NCBI RefSeq assembly: GCF_023715705.1
Contig: NZ_JAMBOS010000013.1
Location: forward strand, 1 to 64,000
Direction of reading: 5' to 3'
Source: Halalkalibacter oceani
GTDB taxonomy: Bacteria; Bacillota; Bacilli; Bacillales; Bacillaceae_D
Length of the DNA: 64,000 nt
Shown here: piece after piece, positions 9,311 through 17,767 of the stretch
Layout of the letters: the number at the start of each line of letters is the position of its first letter
Numbering within the stretch: the first letter of the stretch is position 1
The notes under the pieces: model-generated
Told to the model about the DNA's origin: nothing
Databases searched by the model: none
Seen by the model: the letters and a program-made list of their open reading frames with translations, nothing else
Position numbers and translations under genes: made by a program

Positions 9311-9639
9311 TTCATTTCCTCCTCTTCAACCTTCTCAATGGCAATGACTTCATCTAAACCTGTAATTGTAAAAAGGCGCTGGACACGTTCTGACATTCCT
9401 GTCAGTTTCAATGTTCCGTTATGACTATGAGTGGCCTTCAATGCGCCGATAAAAATGCCAAGCCCTGTACTGTCAATATACCCAACCTCAGATAAATCGA
9501 CCGTTATCTGCTGACCCGGTCTTTCGGCCAGCGGTATAAGCGCCTCACGCAGCTTCGGTGCTGTATAGGCATCTATTTCCCCTTCCAAGAATAAAATACT
9601 GAATCCCTCTTTATCTTCATGACGTATTGATAAATTCAT
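9307..9639 (-). CDS. rsbV: Anti-anti-sigma factor RsbV
   Basis: A 110-residue STAS-domain protein. Unphosphorylated RsbV captures RsbW and frees SigB. The phosphorylation-site serine lies in VGYIDSTGLGIFIG near residue 57, matching B. subtilis Ser56. Of two adjacent ATGs, the second has the better 7-base spacing from GGGAG. The longer upstream in-frame extension is not used. A SigB-type promoter overlaps the preceding gene end, giving positive autoregulation. Confidence 0.96.
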   Translation of the reverse strand: MNLSIRHEDKEGFSILFLEGEIDAYTAPKLREALIPLAERPGQQITVDLSEVGYIDSTGLGIFIGALKATHSHNGTLKLTGMSERVQRLFTITGLDEVIAIEKVEEEEMK

Positions 9640-9677
9640 CATTGATCTCCCTTCTTGCGACCTTATTATAATGATCA

Positions 9678-9703
9678 ATACCACAATAAGCGATAAATTA
9701 AAC
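9678..9703 (-). promoter_or_regulatory. SigB-type promoter upstream of rsbV
   Basis: Minus-strand GTTTAA (9698-9703), 14-base spacer, TGGTAT (9678-9683), against the SigB consensus GTTTAA-N12-14-GGGTAT. It straddles the rsbU stop, exactly where B. subtilis has its internal autoregulatory SigB promoter. Confidence 0.85.
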
Positions 9704-10711
9704 TTCCCTGCGGATGATCATCAAGGTGAAATCGTCTCTCAGAATAAATCCTTGCAGCTTGACAAGCTCCTGATACACATTGTCAACAAGCTGCTGCGCC
9801 GATAGATGCATGTACTTGCGAATTAGCGAAATAATTTCACTGCGCTCAATAAAATGATCTCCAACCCGGCATTCCGTTACACCGTCGGACAGAAAAATAA
9901 TAAAGTCCCCTTTTTGGACTTGTAGTTGATATTCAGTGAATTTTGTTTTCCGCGATACACCCAGCACAAGGCCCTTTGCCTGAAGCTCCTGAAATTCGTC
10001 GCGGTCAGCATGATAGAAAAAGCCCGGCTCGTGTCCCGCTCCCGAATAGCAAAATTCATGGGTACCGGGATCATACGACCCGTACATCATCGTAATAAAC
10101 ATACTGTCATCGACATTTTGCTCAACGACGCGGTTTAAATTCTCTAATAAAGCTCCTGGCTGCAACCGCTGCTCAGGGAGGCTGTCCATCGCATATTTAA
10201 TCATCGACATACACAAAGCGGCCGGCACACCCTTGCCAATAATGTCGGCAATTGCCACTCCAAGGCAGCCATGGTCATCAAGGATATAATGATAATAATC
10301 GCCGCTCATCTTATTTGCCGGAACACTAATAACGCCAATATCGAGTGAATCAATATCCGGGATAGCGGCCGGCAGCAATGTCTGCTGCATATTGGCTGCT
10401 ACATCAATCTCAGACTCCAGCTCCCGCTGCCTGCTCCTTAAGCTCTGGTGCTCTCGATAAGCCAGCCCATACCCCATCATCACTTCAAGCAATAAATCAA
10501 ACGAATCAATGACTTTATCAGGGACGGTCGGAAACAGTTCCTCCAACACTCCCCGATGGATGCTGACGAATTCTTCAGGTGAAATTTGATGTTCAAGAAG
10601 TAACTTGCTAAATTGTTGAGCTTGATATAAACCTTGCTCCGTTTTGTGATGAAGAAAGGTTTCTAGTATATGTTTATATGCTTGCTCGAGATTTTGAACA
10701 GTTTGCTTCAC
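9698..10711 (-). CDS. rsbU: Serine phosphatase RsbU
   Basis: A 337-residue PP2C phosphatase that activates RsbV when RsbT binds it. The N-terminal ~110 residues are the helical RsbT-binding domain. The PP2C domain starts near EIDVAANMQQTLLPAAIP and shows metal-ligand motifs MSGDYYHY, VAIADIIGKGVPAALCMS and ends DDFTLMIIRRE. It lies 12 bases downstream of rsbT. Confidence 0.95.
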   Translation of the reverse strand: MKQTVQNLEQAYKHILETFLHHKTEQGLYQAQQFSKLLLEHQISPEEFVSIHRGVLEELFPTVPDKVIDSFDLLLEVMMGYGLAYREHQSLRSRQRELESEIDVAANMQQTLLPAAIPDIDSLDIGVISVPANKMSGDYYHYILDDHGCLGVAIADIIGKGVPAALCMSMIKYAMDSLPEQRLQPGALLENLNRVVEQNVDDSMFITMMYGSYDPGTHEFCYSGAGHEPGFFYHADRDEFQELQAKGLVLGVSRKTKFTEYQLQVQKGDFIIFLSDGVTECRVGDHFIERSEIISLIRKYMHLSAQQLVDNVYQELVKLQGFILRDDFTLMIIRREV

Positions 10712-10723
10712 AGAAGCCCTCCT

Positions 10724-11137
10724 TTATCGGAGCCATTTTGTTGCGGTGACGGTTGTCCCTTCACCGGTCTTTGAGTCAATCGTAAATTCATCCATTAATC
10801 GCTTTACACCCGGCAGTCCTGCTCCCATTCCTCCAGATGTCGTAAATCCGTCAATCATTACCTGCCTAATGTCCGGAATACCTGGCCCCCGGTCACGCGC
10901 GACAATTTGTATTCCTTTTTTCAATCCTGTTTTTGTTGTCTTCTCTACGACTTCTAAACAGATTTCCCCAGGCTTTGCGTATAAATAAATATTACGCGCC
11001 AGTTCTGAAATTGCCGTGGTAATCCGGGCCTGGTCCACGTTGCCAAAGCCGATTTCCTTCGATAGTGTCCGCCCGGCTTGTCTAGCCGCAACAATTCCCC
11101 ATTCGTTCTTCACTTCTACACAGGATTGGGTCTCCAT
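10724..11137 (-). CDS. rsbT: Switch protein/serine-threonine kinase RsbT
   Basis: A 137-residue GHKL kinase. Under stress it phosphorylates RsbS and RsbR, leaves the stressosome and activates RsbU. The N-box ELARNIYLYA near residue 47, the G1 box ARDRGPGIPD and the glycine-rich SGGMGAGLPGVKRLMD are visible. Only two bases separate it from rsbS. Confidence 0.96.
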   Translation of the reverse strand: METQSCVEVKNEWGIVAARQAGRTLSKEIGFGNVDQARITTAISELARNIYLYAKPGEICLEVVEKTTKTGLKKGIQIVARDRGPGIPDIRQVMIDGFTTSGGMGAGLPGVKRLMDEFTIDSKTGEGTTVTATKWLR

Positions 11138-11139
11138 GT

Positions 11140-11496
11140 TTATCCCTCCAATTCCTGTTGTAGCTTCTCTAATCCCTGCTCCAAATCCAACGCTGTTGGC
11201 ACTGAATCAAGTTTGATACCCATATCAATAAGCGTGATTGCCACAGCTGGCTGAATCCCAGTCAGAACAACTTTCGCTCCCATCAAGTTTGACATATCAA
11301 CAACATCGCCCAGCACCTTGGCAATAAACGAATCAATCATATCAACAGAAGTTAGATCAATCACGACCCCCGAAGAGCCTTCCACATGAATTTTTTGCAG
11401 CAGGTCCTCCTGAAACTCCAGGGCGGTTTGATCATCTAATTCAACTTGAATACTGATCAATAGATATTGATTTAATTTCAAAATCGGAATCCTCAT
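11140..11496 (-). CDS. rsbS: Stressosome scaffold antagonist RsbS
   Basis: A 118-residue single STAS-domain protein that builds the stressosome with RsbR and sequesters RsbT. The conserved phosphorylation serine is in [14 protein letters not shown] near residue 59. The protein begins [20 protein letters not shown], highly typical of the family. Confidence 0.96.
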   Translation of the reverse strand: MRIPILKLNQYLLISIQVELDDQTALEFQEDLLQKIHVEGSSGVVIDLTSVDMIDSFIAKVLGDVVDMSNLMGAKVVLTGIQPAVAITLIDMGIKLDSVPTALDLEQGLEKLQQELEG

Positions 11497-11511
11497 TTTT
11501 CACCCTCCAAA

Positions 11512-12330
11512 CTACAAATCAACCATTTTTTTATTCGTCATTTCTAATGCCGATTCAATTCCTTTTTTCAGTGTGCTCTTCGTCGGAAACTTACTCAGAT
11601 CAATTCCCAAATTTACTATCGTCTGGGCGATTTCCGGCCGAATTCCGACAAGGATGCAAGTTGCGCCGACAAGTCGGACCGCCTCTGAGGCCTGGATAAT
11701 ATGGTGAGCGACCATCGTATCAACGACAGGCACCCCCGTAATATCAATGAGAACGACTTGAGAGCGGTGCTTGATGACACCATCGAGCAGATTTTCCATA
11801 ATTAGCTTTGCGCGCTGGGTATCAATCGTGCCGATTAGTGGCATGACCGTTACTCCCTGAAAAACCGGAATAAGCGGCGCTGATAGCTCCAACAGCGACA
11901 ATTTCTGCATCTCGAAGATATCTTCCCAGGAGCCTGTATAATCATAGACGAGCTGGTTAATAACGCCATCGATCCAATTTTCCAGTTCACTGAAGGTTTT
12001 AACCAACTCACTTACTTCGCTCTCATTCTCTGCAAGGACGACAAGAAGAACCCGGCGAAAGGCTTGTAGACCCTTTGTGAAGTAAGCAAGCGGCCAGCCG
12101 CCTTGAATATAGCGTTCCGCAAATGCACTTAATCGTTCCTTGGCCAGCTCTTGATCCACCTCAATGATTTCTATAATAAATTGCATGAAATCGTGATTCG
12201 TATTTTCAAAGACTGATTCAGAAACGGAGCCGAGGTAATTTTCATCCCGAACAGCTCCGAGTTCTTCCTCCCAACGCTCAATCAATGTTTGACGGTTCTT
12301 TAAAATAAAAGAGACGATATAAGGTTGCAT
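11512..12330 (-). CDS. rsbRA: Stressosome sensor protein RsbR (RsbRA type)
   Basis: A 272-residue protein with a non-heme globin-like N-terminal sensor domain (~1-140) and a C-terminal STAS domain. The STAS part contains DITGVPVVDTMVAHHIIQAS with the threonine phosphorylated by RsbT, followed by VGIRPEIAQTIVNLGIDLS, nearly identical to B. subtilis RsbRA. It is the first gene of the eight-gene operon. The GGAGG ribosome site lies about 11 bases before ATG. Confidence 0.96.
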   Translation of the reverse strand: MQPYIVSFILKNRQTLIERWEEELGAVRDENYLGSVSESVFENTNHDFMQFIIEIIEVDQELAKERLSAFAERYIQGGWPLAYFTKGLQAFRRVLLVVLAENESEVSELVKTFSELENWIDGVINQLVYDYTGSWEDIFEMQKLSLLELSAPLIPVFQGVTVMPLIGTIDTQRAKLIMENLLDGVIKHRSQVVLIDITGVPVVDTMVAHHIIQASEAVRLVGATCILVGIRPEIAQTIVNLGIDLSKFPTKSTLKKGIESALEMTNKKMVDL

Positions 12331-12363
12331 GCGTTTTTTCCTCCAATTTAATCTTCTACTTTC

Positions 12364-12392
12364 ATTATTTCATGAGTAATTTACAGTTGCAA
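12364..12392 (-). promoter_or_regulatory. SigA-type promoter of the sigB operon
   Basis: Minus-strand TTGCAA (12387-12392), 17-base spacer, AATAAT (12364-12369). The predicted start is about 25 bases before the rsbR ATG, giving a short leader. Confidence 0.7.
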
Positions 12393-12582
12393 AGATTATT
12401 TCACTTTTTGTTCGTAACAAGGTCCCAACGAGCAGGAACCTTGGGCGAGCGGCGCCGACGCCTTCCTGAACAGGCTTTCCCGCTCCTTCCTGAATCCATA
12501 AAAGGCCAGACAGATTGTATCCTACCTTAAATGACTGCATCCTTACTCATTACCCTTTTTCAATTCTGTTAAAACCACATAT

Positions 12583-12632
12583 GGCAAAGAGCATGTCCAA
12601 AAAGCCAAGGCTTTTTGGACATGCTCTTTGCC
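12583..12632. terminator. 24-bp perfect inverted repeat, terminator of ndoA
   Basis: Two arms of 24 bases (12583-12606 and 12609-12632) are perfect complements with only 2 bases between them. The core CATGTCCAAAAAGCC belongs to the CCAAAAGG stem-loop family. It follows ndoA and precedes the sigB operon, so transcription termination is the likely role. In an otherwise gene-free 370-base gap it is the first of two strong hairpins. Confidence 0.8.
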
Positions 12633-12644
12633 ACGCGCGAAGCC

Positions 12645-12683
12645 GGTGTCCTGCCGGAAGCAGGCTTCTCTCGGCAGGACACC
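12645..12683. terminator. Second hairpin downstream of ndoA
   Basis: GGTGTCCTGCCG pairs perfectly with CGGCAGGACACC, with an inner GAAGC/GCTTC-type stem. It lies about 20 bases after the ndoA stop. There is no T run, so it may stabilise the mRNA end or slow polymerase rather than terminate alone. Confidence 0.6.
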
Positions 12684-12701
12684 TAAATCCCGGCTCCACT
12701 G

Positions 12702-13052
12702 TTAAAAATCGATCAATCCCAAGCTAATGAACAAGGCATCATTCACTCGGTTCATCATATCATCGTCCAAGTGAGTGATCTTATCGGTTAATCTTTGTTT
12801 GTCAATCGTTCGTACCTGTTCAAGCAAAATAACTGAATCACGATCAAATCCATAGCGCTTTGCATTGATTTCAACATGAGTCGGTAATTTTGCTTTTTGA
12901 ATTTGCGCAGTGATCGCTGCGACAATTACAGTCGGACTAAAGCGGTTGCCAATATCATTTTGAATAATGAGGACTGGCCTTACACCGCCCTGCTCAGAGC
13001 CAACCACAGGAGAGAGGTCGGCAAAATAGACATCGCCTCTTTTGACAATCAA
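12702..13052 (-). CDS. ndoA: mRNA interferase EndoA (MazF/PemK family toxin)
   Basis: A 116-residue type II toxin that cleaves mRNA at short motifs. It starts [20 protein letters not shown] and contains [14 protein letters not shown], both near-identical to B. subtilis EndoA, with the catalytic Arg and Thr of the MazF fold in GVRPVLI and [10 protein letters not shown]. The start follows the antitoxin stop by 3 bases, so the pair is one unit. Its location between alr and rsbR is the conserved Bacillus arrangement. Confidence 0.96.
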   Translation of the reverse strand: MIVKRGDVYFADLSPVVGSEQGGVRPVLIIQNDIGNRFSPTVIVAAITAQIQKAKLPTHVEINAKRYGFDRDSVILLEQVRTIDKQRLTDKITHLDDDMMNRVNDALFISLGLIDF

Positions 13053-13055
13053 AGG

Positions 13056-13334
13056 CTACACCCCGCTCACTAAGCGATCGAGGGTATTCTCTGCTTCCTC
13101 CTCGGCAAGAAAAGATTCTGAGGCAATGTTTAGGTTGATTTTTGCCATTTCCATATAGCCTTGCTGCATCGTTTCACGAATATGACGTCTTTTTCGTTCA
13201 CGCAAATACATCTTTGTTGCCTGTGAAATAAACTCACTTCGATTGACGTTTTCCTGTTTGATCACACCGTCCACCTCGTTCAACAAATGTTGTGGCAAAT
13301 TTACTACAATGCGCTTAGTGCCTTGCTCCGTCAC
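13056..13334 (-). CDS. ndoAI: Antitoxin EndoAI (ribbon-helix-helix)
   Basis: About 92 residues. The N-terminal KRIVVNLPQHLLNEVDGV is a ribbon-helix-helix DNA-binding strand and helix. The C-terminal MEMAKINLNIASESFLAEEEAE is the toxin-binding segment, very close to B. subtilis EndoAI. A GTG start is chosen because GGGGGTGG lies 7 bases before it. An ATG two codons upstream is only one base from that site. Confidence 0.93.
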   Translation of the reverse strand: MTEQGTKRIVVNLPQHLLNEVDGVIKQENVNRSEFISQATKMYLRERKRRHIRETMQQGYMEMAKINLNIASESFLAEEEAENTLDRLVSGV

Positions 13335-13549
13335 ACACATCCACCCCCAGCATCAACCATGAAATCTCTCGTTAGTCGCTTTGTATTACTTACTGAATAC
13401 AACTCTTATATCCAACATTAATCATAGCATTTGCAATCCTTAATTGCAAAGGGCTTTTCAGCGATCGAAACCATTATTTTTTTATTGGTGTGAGCGTTGC
13501 CTGACTATCGTTGTTTTTCGCAAAATGAACGGCCGTTTCCAGCCCTTTA

Positions 13550-14677
13550 TTATCTATATATTCGCGGCACTCGCTCACTAATGACACATGGAATTTCGTA
13601 ATTGATTGTCTCCAGCCGCGCCGCCACTTCATCCATTGTAATCTCATCATCACCGTCTTTTCCAATTAAGGTGACGACAGTTCCTTCATCAACAGGTTCG
13701 GGCAGCCGAATCATACATTGATCCATGCAAATGCGCCCGACAAATGGTGCTCTCTTGCCGTTGACTAGCACTTCACCGCCGCGTTGACTGTGATAGCGCA
13801 GCCAGCCATCTGCATATCCGATCGGAAGAGTGCCGATCCACTCTTCTCCCGATGTCCTGTACGTTGCGCCGTAGCTGATCGCTTCACCCGCCGGAAGCTT
13901 TTTCACCTGCACCAGCCGGCACCTCAGCGAAAAGGCCGGCTTCAGTTCAACGGGCAGCTGTGCTTTAATCGCCGGTGAAGGCGTTAACCCATACATGGAA
14001 ATCCCGAGGCGGAATAAGTCAAATGCCTTCTCTGGGAAACGCATTCCCGCCGCGCTGTTGCCGGTATGCAAAAGCGGCTGCGGAACATCCCACTCCTTCA
14101 ACCAGCCGACCATGTCACAAAATCGTTCATGCTGCTGTTCATAGTAGCCGAGGTCGAGTTCATCCGCTGTCGCGAAATGGGTGTAAATTCCTTCTATATG
14201 AATTGCCTTCTGTTTCTTCGCATATTCAAAGAAAGCGGCTGCCTCTTCTTTCGTCCGCATTCCGATCCGGCCCATTCCGGTATCAAATTTCACATGAATA
14301 TTTACAATCCCGTTTGACTCAATATAGGATGGCGCCTCTTCAAGCCACTCCTTTTGAAAGACAGTGAGGCTGATCCTTTGCCTGGCTGCCAGTCCGGCAT
14401 ATTCCGGACGAACTCGGCCAAGCACCAAAATCGGCGCCTCAATCCCGGCCTCTCTCAGCTGAATCGCTTCTTCGAGCAAGGCAACCGCCAAATAGGTCGC
14501 ACCTGCCCCCAAAGCCGTTTCAGCAACCTTTAACGCACCGTGGCCATAGCCGTTCGCCTTTACGACGGCAATAAGCGCCACTTTTTTTTCGTCATAGAGA
14601 CGTTTGACTGCTTGTACATTATGAGCAATCGCTGAAAGAGACACTTCTGCCCATGTATCACGAAAATGCTGCTCCAT
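13550..14677 (-). CDS. alr: Alanine racemase
   Basis: About 375 residues. It converts L- to D-alanine with pyridoxal phosphate for peptidoglycan. The PLP lysine is in VVKANGYGHG near residue 40. The second catalytic base, a tyrosine, lies in the GEAISYGATY region. The motifs HTGNSAAGMRFP and RICMDQCMIRLP are also typical. The downstream ATG giving MEQHF is favoured, since the first ATG directly abuts AAGGG. It may act here both in the cell wall and, as in some bacilli, to limit alanine-triggered germination; that last point is inference. Confidence 0.95.
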   Translation of the reverse strand: MEQHFRDTWAEVSLSAIAHNVQAVKRLYDEKKVALIAVVKANGYGHGALKVAETALGAGATYLAVALLEEAIQLREAGIEAPILVLGRVRPEYAGLAARQRISLTVFQKEWLEEAPSYIESNGIVNIHVKFDTGMGRIGMRTKEEAAAFFEYAKKQKAIHIEGIYTHFATADELDLGYYEQQHERFCDMVGWLKEWDVPQPLLHTGNSAAGMRFPEKAFDLFRLGISMYGLTPSPAIKAQLPVELKPAFSLRCRLVQVKKLPAGEAISYGATYRTSGEEWIGTLPIGYADGWLRYHSQRGGEVLVNGKRAPFVGRICMDQCMIRLPEPVDEGTVVTLIGKDGDDEITMDEVAARLETINYEIPCVISERVPRIYR

Positions 14678-14774
14678 CTCATTCATCCCTTCACTCTCTC
14701 TCCACCGTTACCTCTCTTATTTTAGCATACGGTCAGAGCCGATGATATGGGACAAGCAGCCTTGAAAGAAGAAA

Positions 14775-14813
14775 AGGATGGACAAAAAGGTCGGTTCCCT
14801 TTTGACACATCCT
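14775..14813. terminator. Stem-loop between ydcC and alr
   Basis: AGGATG-GACAAAAAGG pairs imperfectly with CCCTTTTGACACATCCT. Another member of the AAAAGG/CCTTTT stem-loop family, located after the ydcC stop. Confidence 0.55.
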
Positions 14814-14837
14814 CGGCAAAACATTGCATCACACATT

Positions 14838-15857
14838 TTATTTTTCCTGTGTACCGTAAACTGAACGGGCAATCGCCATCATCTCATCCTCGCTCAAAGC
14901 AGCGGAAGCCAATAGGAAGTCGACTCCATTGTAAGACCAGCTTAACGATTCCTCGGTCATAACGCCGATCGTAAAGCCCAGATCTACCGGTTCCCCTTCA
15001 TTGACGCTCATTGGCGTCGAAGCTGTAGAAGCAGGAACGACCTGACTCTGCTCCTGAATTAAGGTGAACGGCTGCTCTCCCATATATTGCAGCACAACGC
15101 GCTGTCCTGTTTCGGTTTCAATTGTCTGCGATGAATCAAATTCTGTGCCATCAGGTCTGTACATTGGATAATGAACAGTTAGCGGCTCGGACGGTTCGGC
15201 CATCGCCGGCTCTTCCGTCATCTGCGCTCCTGTCATATTCCGCTCCATATCGAAATCACCCTCATTGAAGTTTGTATTCCATTCAAAGCTGGTAAAATCA
15301 AGCTGGACAAGCACTTCCAAATCGGTGTTCATGATTTTCACCTGTACCGGCGAAAGATCCTTTTTGTTCAACGTGATTTCCTGAGTGCTTAAATTCTTGT
15401 TTTGATAATTGGTGTTTGTTTGAAAGACATAATGATCCTCCGTCGCCTGGAAGGAGCGTTCAGGATCCATTAAAATATCCTGAATCAGTGACTCATACAA
15501 ATATACTTGGCTGCTGTTTGTCGGCCAATCGCTCTGAAAGCGGAAGCTCTTGTTTAAAGCGGGTGTTAACACGAAAACCCCGTCATCGTTTCGCAATATA
15601 ATCTGGCTTTGATCTTTTTCCTGATTTTGCAAGGCAACGCGATAATAATTTTTCGCCTGATACCATACCTCCACTTCATATGTCTGTGACTCATTCCCCG
15701 TTTCCAACGTCATCGTGGAATTCGCCTTATACCCAGTCATTTCGGTAAGCTTTCCATCTAGGTCAGTCATAATGTCTTCCTGTGATTTTTCACCGCAGCC
15801 TACGAGCATAATGGCCAATAGTAGCGTAAGAGCGGCTACCCATCCTGCTTTTTTCAT
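14838..15857 (-). CDS. ydcC: LolA-like lipoprotein (YdcC family)
   Basis: About 339 residues. The start MKKAGWVAALTLLLAIMLVGC is a lipoprotein signal peptide with lipobox LVGC, so it is anchored to the outer face of the membrane. The body resembles the outer-membrane lipoprotein carrier fold, with paired strands such as YYRVALQNQEKDQSQIILR and VFVLTPALNKSFRFQSDWP. The B. subtilis counterpart, YdcC, is sporulation-associated with no defined substrate. The chosen ATG has AAAGGGGTG 6 bases upstream; the longer frame lacks a site. It lies between acpS and alr, as in B. subtilis. Confidence 0.85.
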   Translation of the reverse strand: MKKAGWVAALTLLLAIMLVGCGEKSQEDIMTDLDGKLTEMTGYKANSTMTLETGNESQTYEVEVWYQAKNYYRVALQNQEKDQSQIILRNDDGVFVLTPALNKSFRFQSDWPTNSSQVYLYESLIQDILMDPERSFQATEDHYVFQTNTNYQNKNLSTQEITLNKKDLSPVQVKIMNTDLEVLVQLDFTSFEWNTNFNEGDFDMERNMTGAQMTEEPAMAEPSEPLTVHYPMYRPDGTEFDSSQTIETETGQRVVLQYMGEQPFTLIQEQSQVVPASTASTPMSVNEGEPVDLGFTIGVMTEESLSWSYNGVDFLLASAALSEDEMMAIARSVYGTQEK

Positions 15858-15903
15858 GCTTTCACCCCTTTGTCTCATTTGACGCCAAAGAAGAGAGCGA
15901 ACT

Positions 15904-15982
15904 CATTTGAAAAGAGTACTGGAGTGGAGGGACAGCAAACAGACTGGGGAGTTTGCCAACCGCCACCTCTTCTTTTCAAATG
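15904..15982. repeat. Inverted repeat between acpS and ydcC
   Basis: CATTTGAAAAG (15904-15914) and CTTTTCAAATG (15972-15982) are perfect complements separated by 57 bases. No T run follows. Function is unclear. Confidence 0.4.
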
Positions 15983-16039
15983 GGAAGCCTCTCTTATTCG
16001 CACTACAACTATATGAGACAACCTTGGGCAATATGCAGA

Positions 16040-16402
16040 CTAGCTTTCCAAGCTTTCAATGATCACTTGAGCCACGGCCTGCGTCTTACTATGAGAAATA
16101 GATAAATGAATCTTTTGCTCATAGTTCCTGGCGACGAGATACGGCCTGCCCGCCGCTTCCTTTCTCACCTCCAGATCATGCCAGCTAAACGTGCCGGAAA
16201 TTCCCGTTCCTGCCGCTTTTACAAAAGCTTCCTTGGCAGCAAAACGCCCGGCGAGAAACTCTGTTTTTCTGGCTGCTGACAGCCGTTCATACTGCTTTCG
16301 TTCCGCCTCAGTCAAAATTCGGTTAATGAAGCGCGGCTGGCGCTCTGCCAACTGTTGAATCCGCGATAATTCAACCAGATCAATTCCCGTCCCGATGATC
16401 AT
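16040..16402 (-). CDS. acpS: Holo-[acyl-carrier-protein] synthase
   Basis: 120 residues, the normal AcpS length. It transfers 4'-phosphopantetheine from CoA to acyl carrier protein. Magnesium ligands Asp8 (IIGTGIDLVE) and Glu58 (RFAAKEAFVKA) are both present. The ATG has GGAG 9 bases upstream; a TTG two codons earlier is too close to it. It begins the acpS-ydcC-alr block known from Bacillus. Confidence 0.96.
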   Translation of the reverse strand: MIIGTGIDLVELSRIQQLAERQPRFINRILTEAERKQYERLSAARKTEFLAGRFAAKEAFVKAAGTGISGTFSWHDLEVRKEAAGRPYLVARNYEQKIHLSISHSKTQAVAQVIIESLES

Positions 16403-16513
16403 AGGCAAGATCTCCTTTGCTCGTCATGTTTCTCTCGATCAATCATAGGTTTTCTAAAAAAGGAAAAACCGTGATTCTCTGTTATAATAGCAAATATTGA
16501 AGGAGGGTGAAGA

Positions 16514-17263
16514 ATGTTTATCCGAAATGAGAGCTTTTATTCATTTAGAAAACAATATCCTGTAATTACAACACTCGTGGCCATCCATCTGATTCTCTTC
16601 GTCTGGATGAACTTCCTGCCTTTTGGTGAGCTTATTCTCGCCTACGGAATCGGATTTAATCTTGATGTCGCCAATGGAGAATACTGGCGTCTCGTCACGC
16701 CGATCTTTATGCATATCGGGATGGGGCATGTTCTGTTCAATTCATTTTCTCTCGTTATTTTCGGGCCGGCTTTGGAACAGATGCTGGGCCGGTTTAAATT
16801 TATTCTTACCTATTTATTGACAGGTATTGCCGCCAATATCGCGACTTTTTGGGTCGGTGGATTAATGTATGGTCCCCACCTCGGGGCTTCCGGTGCGATC
16901 TTTGGTCTGTTCGGGCTCTATGTCTACATTGTTCTTTTCCGAAAAGAGCTGATTGATCAGGCGAACGCCCAGCTCGTTCTGACGATTATCGGTCTCGGTT
17001 TAGTGATGACCTTCCTCGGAACAAATATTAATATTTTCGCTCATTTATTTGGATTAATCGCCGGAGCCGCCCTCGGCCCGATTATTTTAACCGGCGTCCG
17101 TCCCTATTCCGCCTATCGTCAGCGCGTATACGAGGAAGGAGAAGTCGCCTTTGATCCAGCCCGTTGGCAAAAGAGGCAAAACATGCGCAAACGGCTCAAG
17201 CCGATCATTTGGACCATTATCATTCTGCTCGTCGTCATCGGGCTTGCCTCCCGCCTGTTTTAA
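16514..17263 (+). CDS. Rhomboid family intramembrane serine protease (YdcA type)
   Basis: 249 residues with about six transmembrane segments in the rhomboid core and one extra C-terminal segment. Catalytic Ser126 lies in GASGAIFG, and the general base His177 lies in NIFAHLFG. The HxxxN-type motif on the second helix reads GMGHVLFNSFS. These proteases cut within or beside membrane helices. The substrate is unknown. It is divergent from acpS, as ydcA is in B. subtilis. The AGGAGG ribosome site is about 7 bases before ATG. Confidence 0.93.
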   Translation: MFIRNESFYSFRKQYPVITTLVAIHLILFVWMNFLPFGELILAYGIGFNLDVANGEYWRLVTPIFMHIGMGHVLFNSFSLVIFGPALEQMLGRFKFILTYLLTGIAANIATFWVGGLMYGPHLGASGAIFGLFGLYVYIVLFRKELIDQANAQLVLTIIGLGLVMTFLGTNINIFAHLFGLIAGAALGPIILTGVRPYSAYRQRVYEEGEVAFDPARWQKRQNMRKRLKPIIWTIIILLVVIGLASRLF

Positions 17264-17267
17264 AAAG

Positions 17268-17306
17268 GGCTGTGCCAAAAGGGTTTTTTCACCTTTTGGC
17301 ACAGCC
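17268..17306. terminator. Terminator after the rhomboid gene
   Basis: A 15-bp perfect stem, GGCTGTGCCAAAAGG/CCTTTTGGCACAGCC, with loop GTTTTTTCA. It is a clean member of the recurring stem-loop family, and it lies between two convergent genes. Confidence 0.85.
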
Positions 17307-17356
17307 TTTACGAGTTCTGTCCCAGCTCCGGCAAAGCTGTTTTCTCCAAATGGATT

Positions 17357-17695
17357 CTACGTTTTGCCGGATCTTGAAGCGAGCTGACATTGCTCTTTGC
17401 CTGCACAATTATACTCACAATTGCCAATTGCCTGATAAATCGAACACCACGAACGCTTCGCGTAACATATTGGGATCTCTTGTTCAGCCGCTTTCTTTTT
17501 CAGTACGGACGTCAAATTATGATTAATAAAGTCTGTCAGGACAAGAATTAAATCAATATGAGCGGGAATTTCCTTCTTTACCATTTGCACCTTTCTTCCA
17601 CTAACATGACTAATCTCACTAAAACCCATTTGCTCGAGCTTTTTAGGAATCGATCCTAACCGATCTGCGCCAACAATTAATAGAGATGAAGACAT
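17357..17695 (-). CDS. DUF2325 family protein under a Fur box
   Basis: A 112-residue protein of the DUF2325 family. The start SSLLIVGADRLGSIPKKL looks like a Rossmann-type first strand and loop. The C-terminus is cysteine-rich: CYAKRSWCSIYQAIGNCEYNCAGKEQC holds five cysteines, suggesting metal or iron-sulfur binding. Function is unknown. A consensus-like promoter and a Fur-type operator precede it, implying induction on iron limitation. The AAGGAG site is 8 bases before ATG. Confidence 0.8.
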   Translation of the reverse strand: MSSSLLIVGADRLGSIPKKLEQMGFSEISHVSGRKVQMVKKEIPAHIDLILVLTDFINHNLTSVLKKKAAEQEIPICYAKRSWCSIYQAIGNCEYNCAGKEQCQLASRSGKT

Positions 17696-17710
17696 CCATA
17701 ACAGCTCCTT

Positions 17711-17739
17711 ATACTGATAATAATTCTCATTATCAGTAT
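17711..17739. promoter_or_regulatory. Fur-type operator
   Basis: Arms ATACTGATAAT and ATTATCAGTAT are perfect complements around AATTCTC. The inner 19 bases match the Fur consensus GATAATGATAATCATTATC at 17 of 19 positions on the minus strand. The operator overlaps the predicted transcription start of the DUF2325 gene. Confidence 0.8.
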
Positions 17740-17767
17740 TTTAAGTGAAATTCATTCTCAATGTCAA
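17738..17767 (-). promoter_or_regulatory. Promoter of the DUF2325 gene
   Basis: Minus-strand TTGACA (17762-17767), 18-base spacer, TAAAAT (17738-17743). A second weaker Fur-like half site, TGAGAATGAATT, lies in the spacer. Confidence 0.75.
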
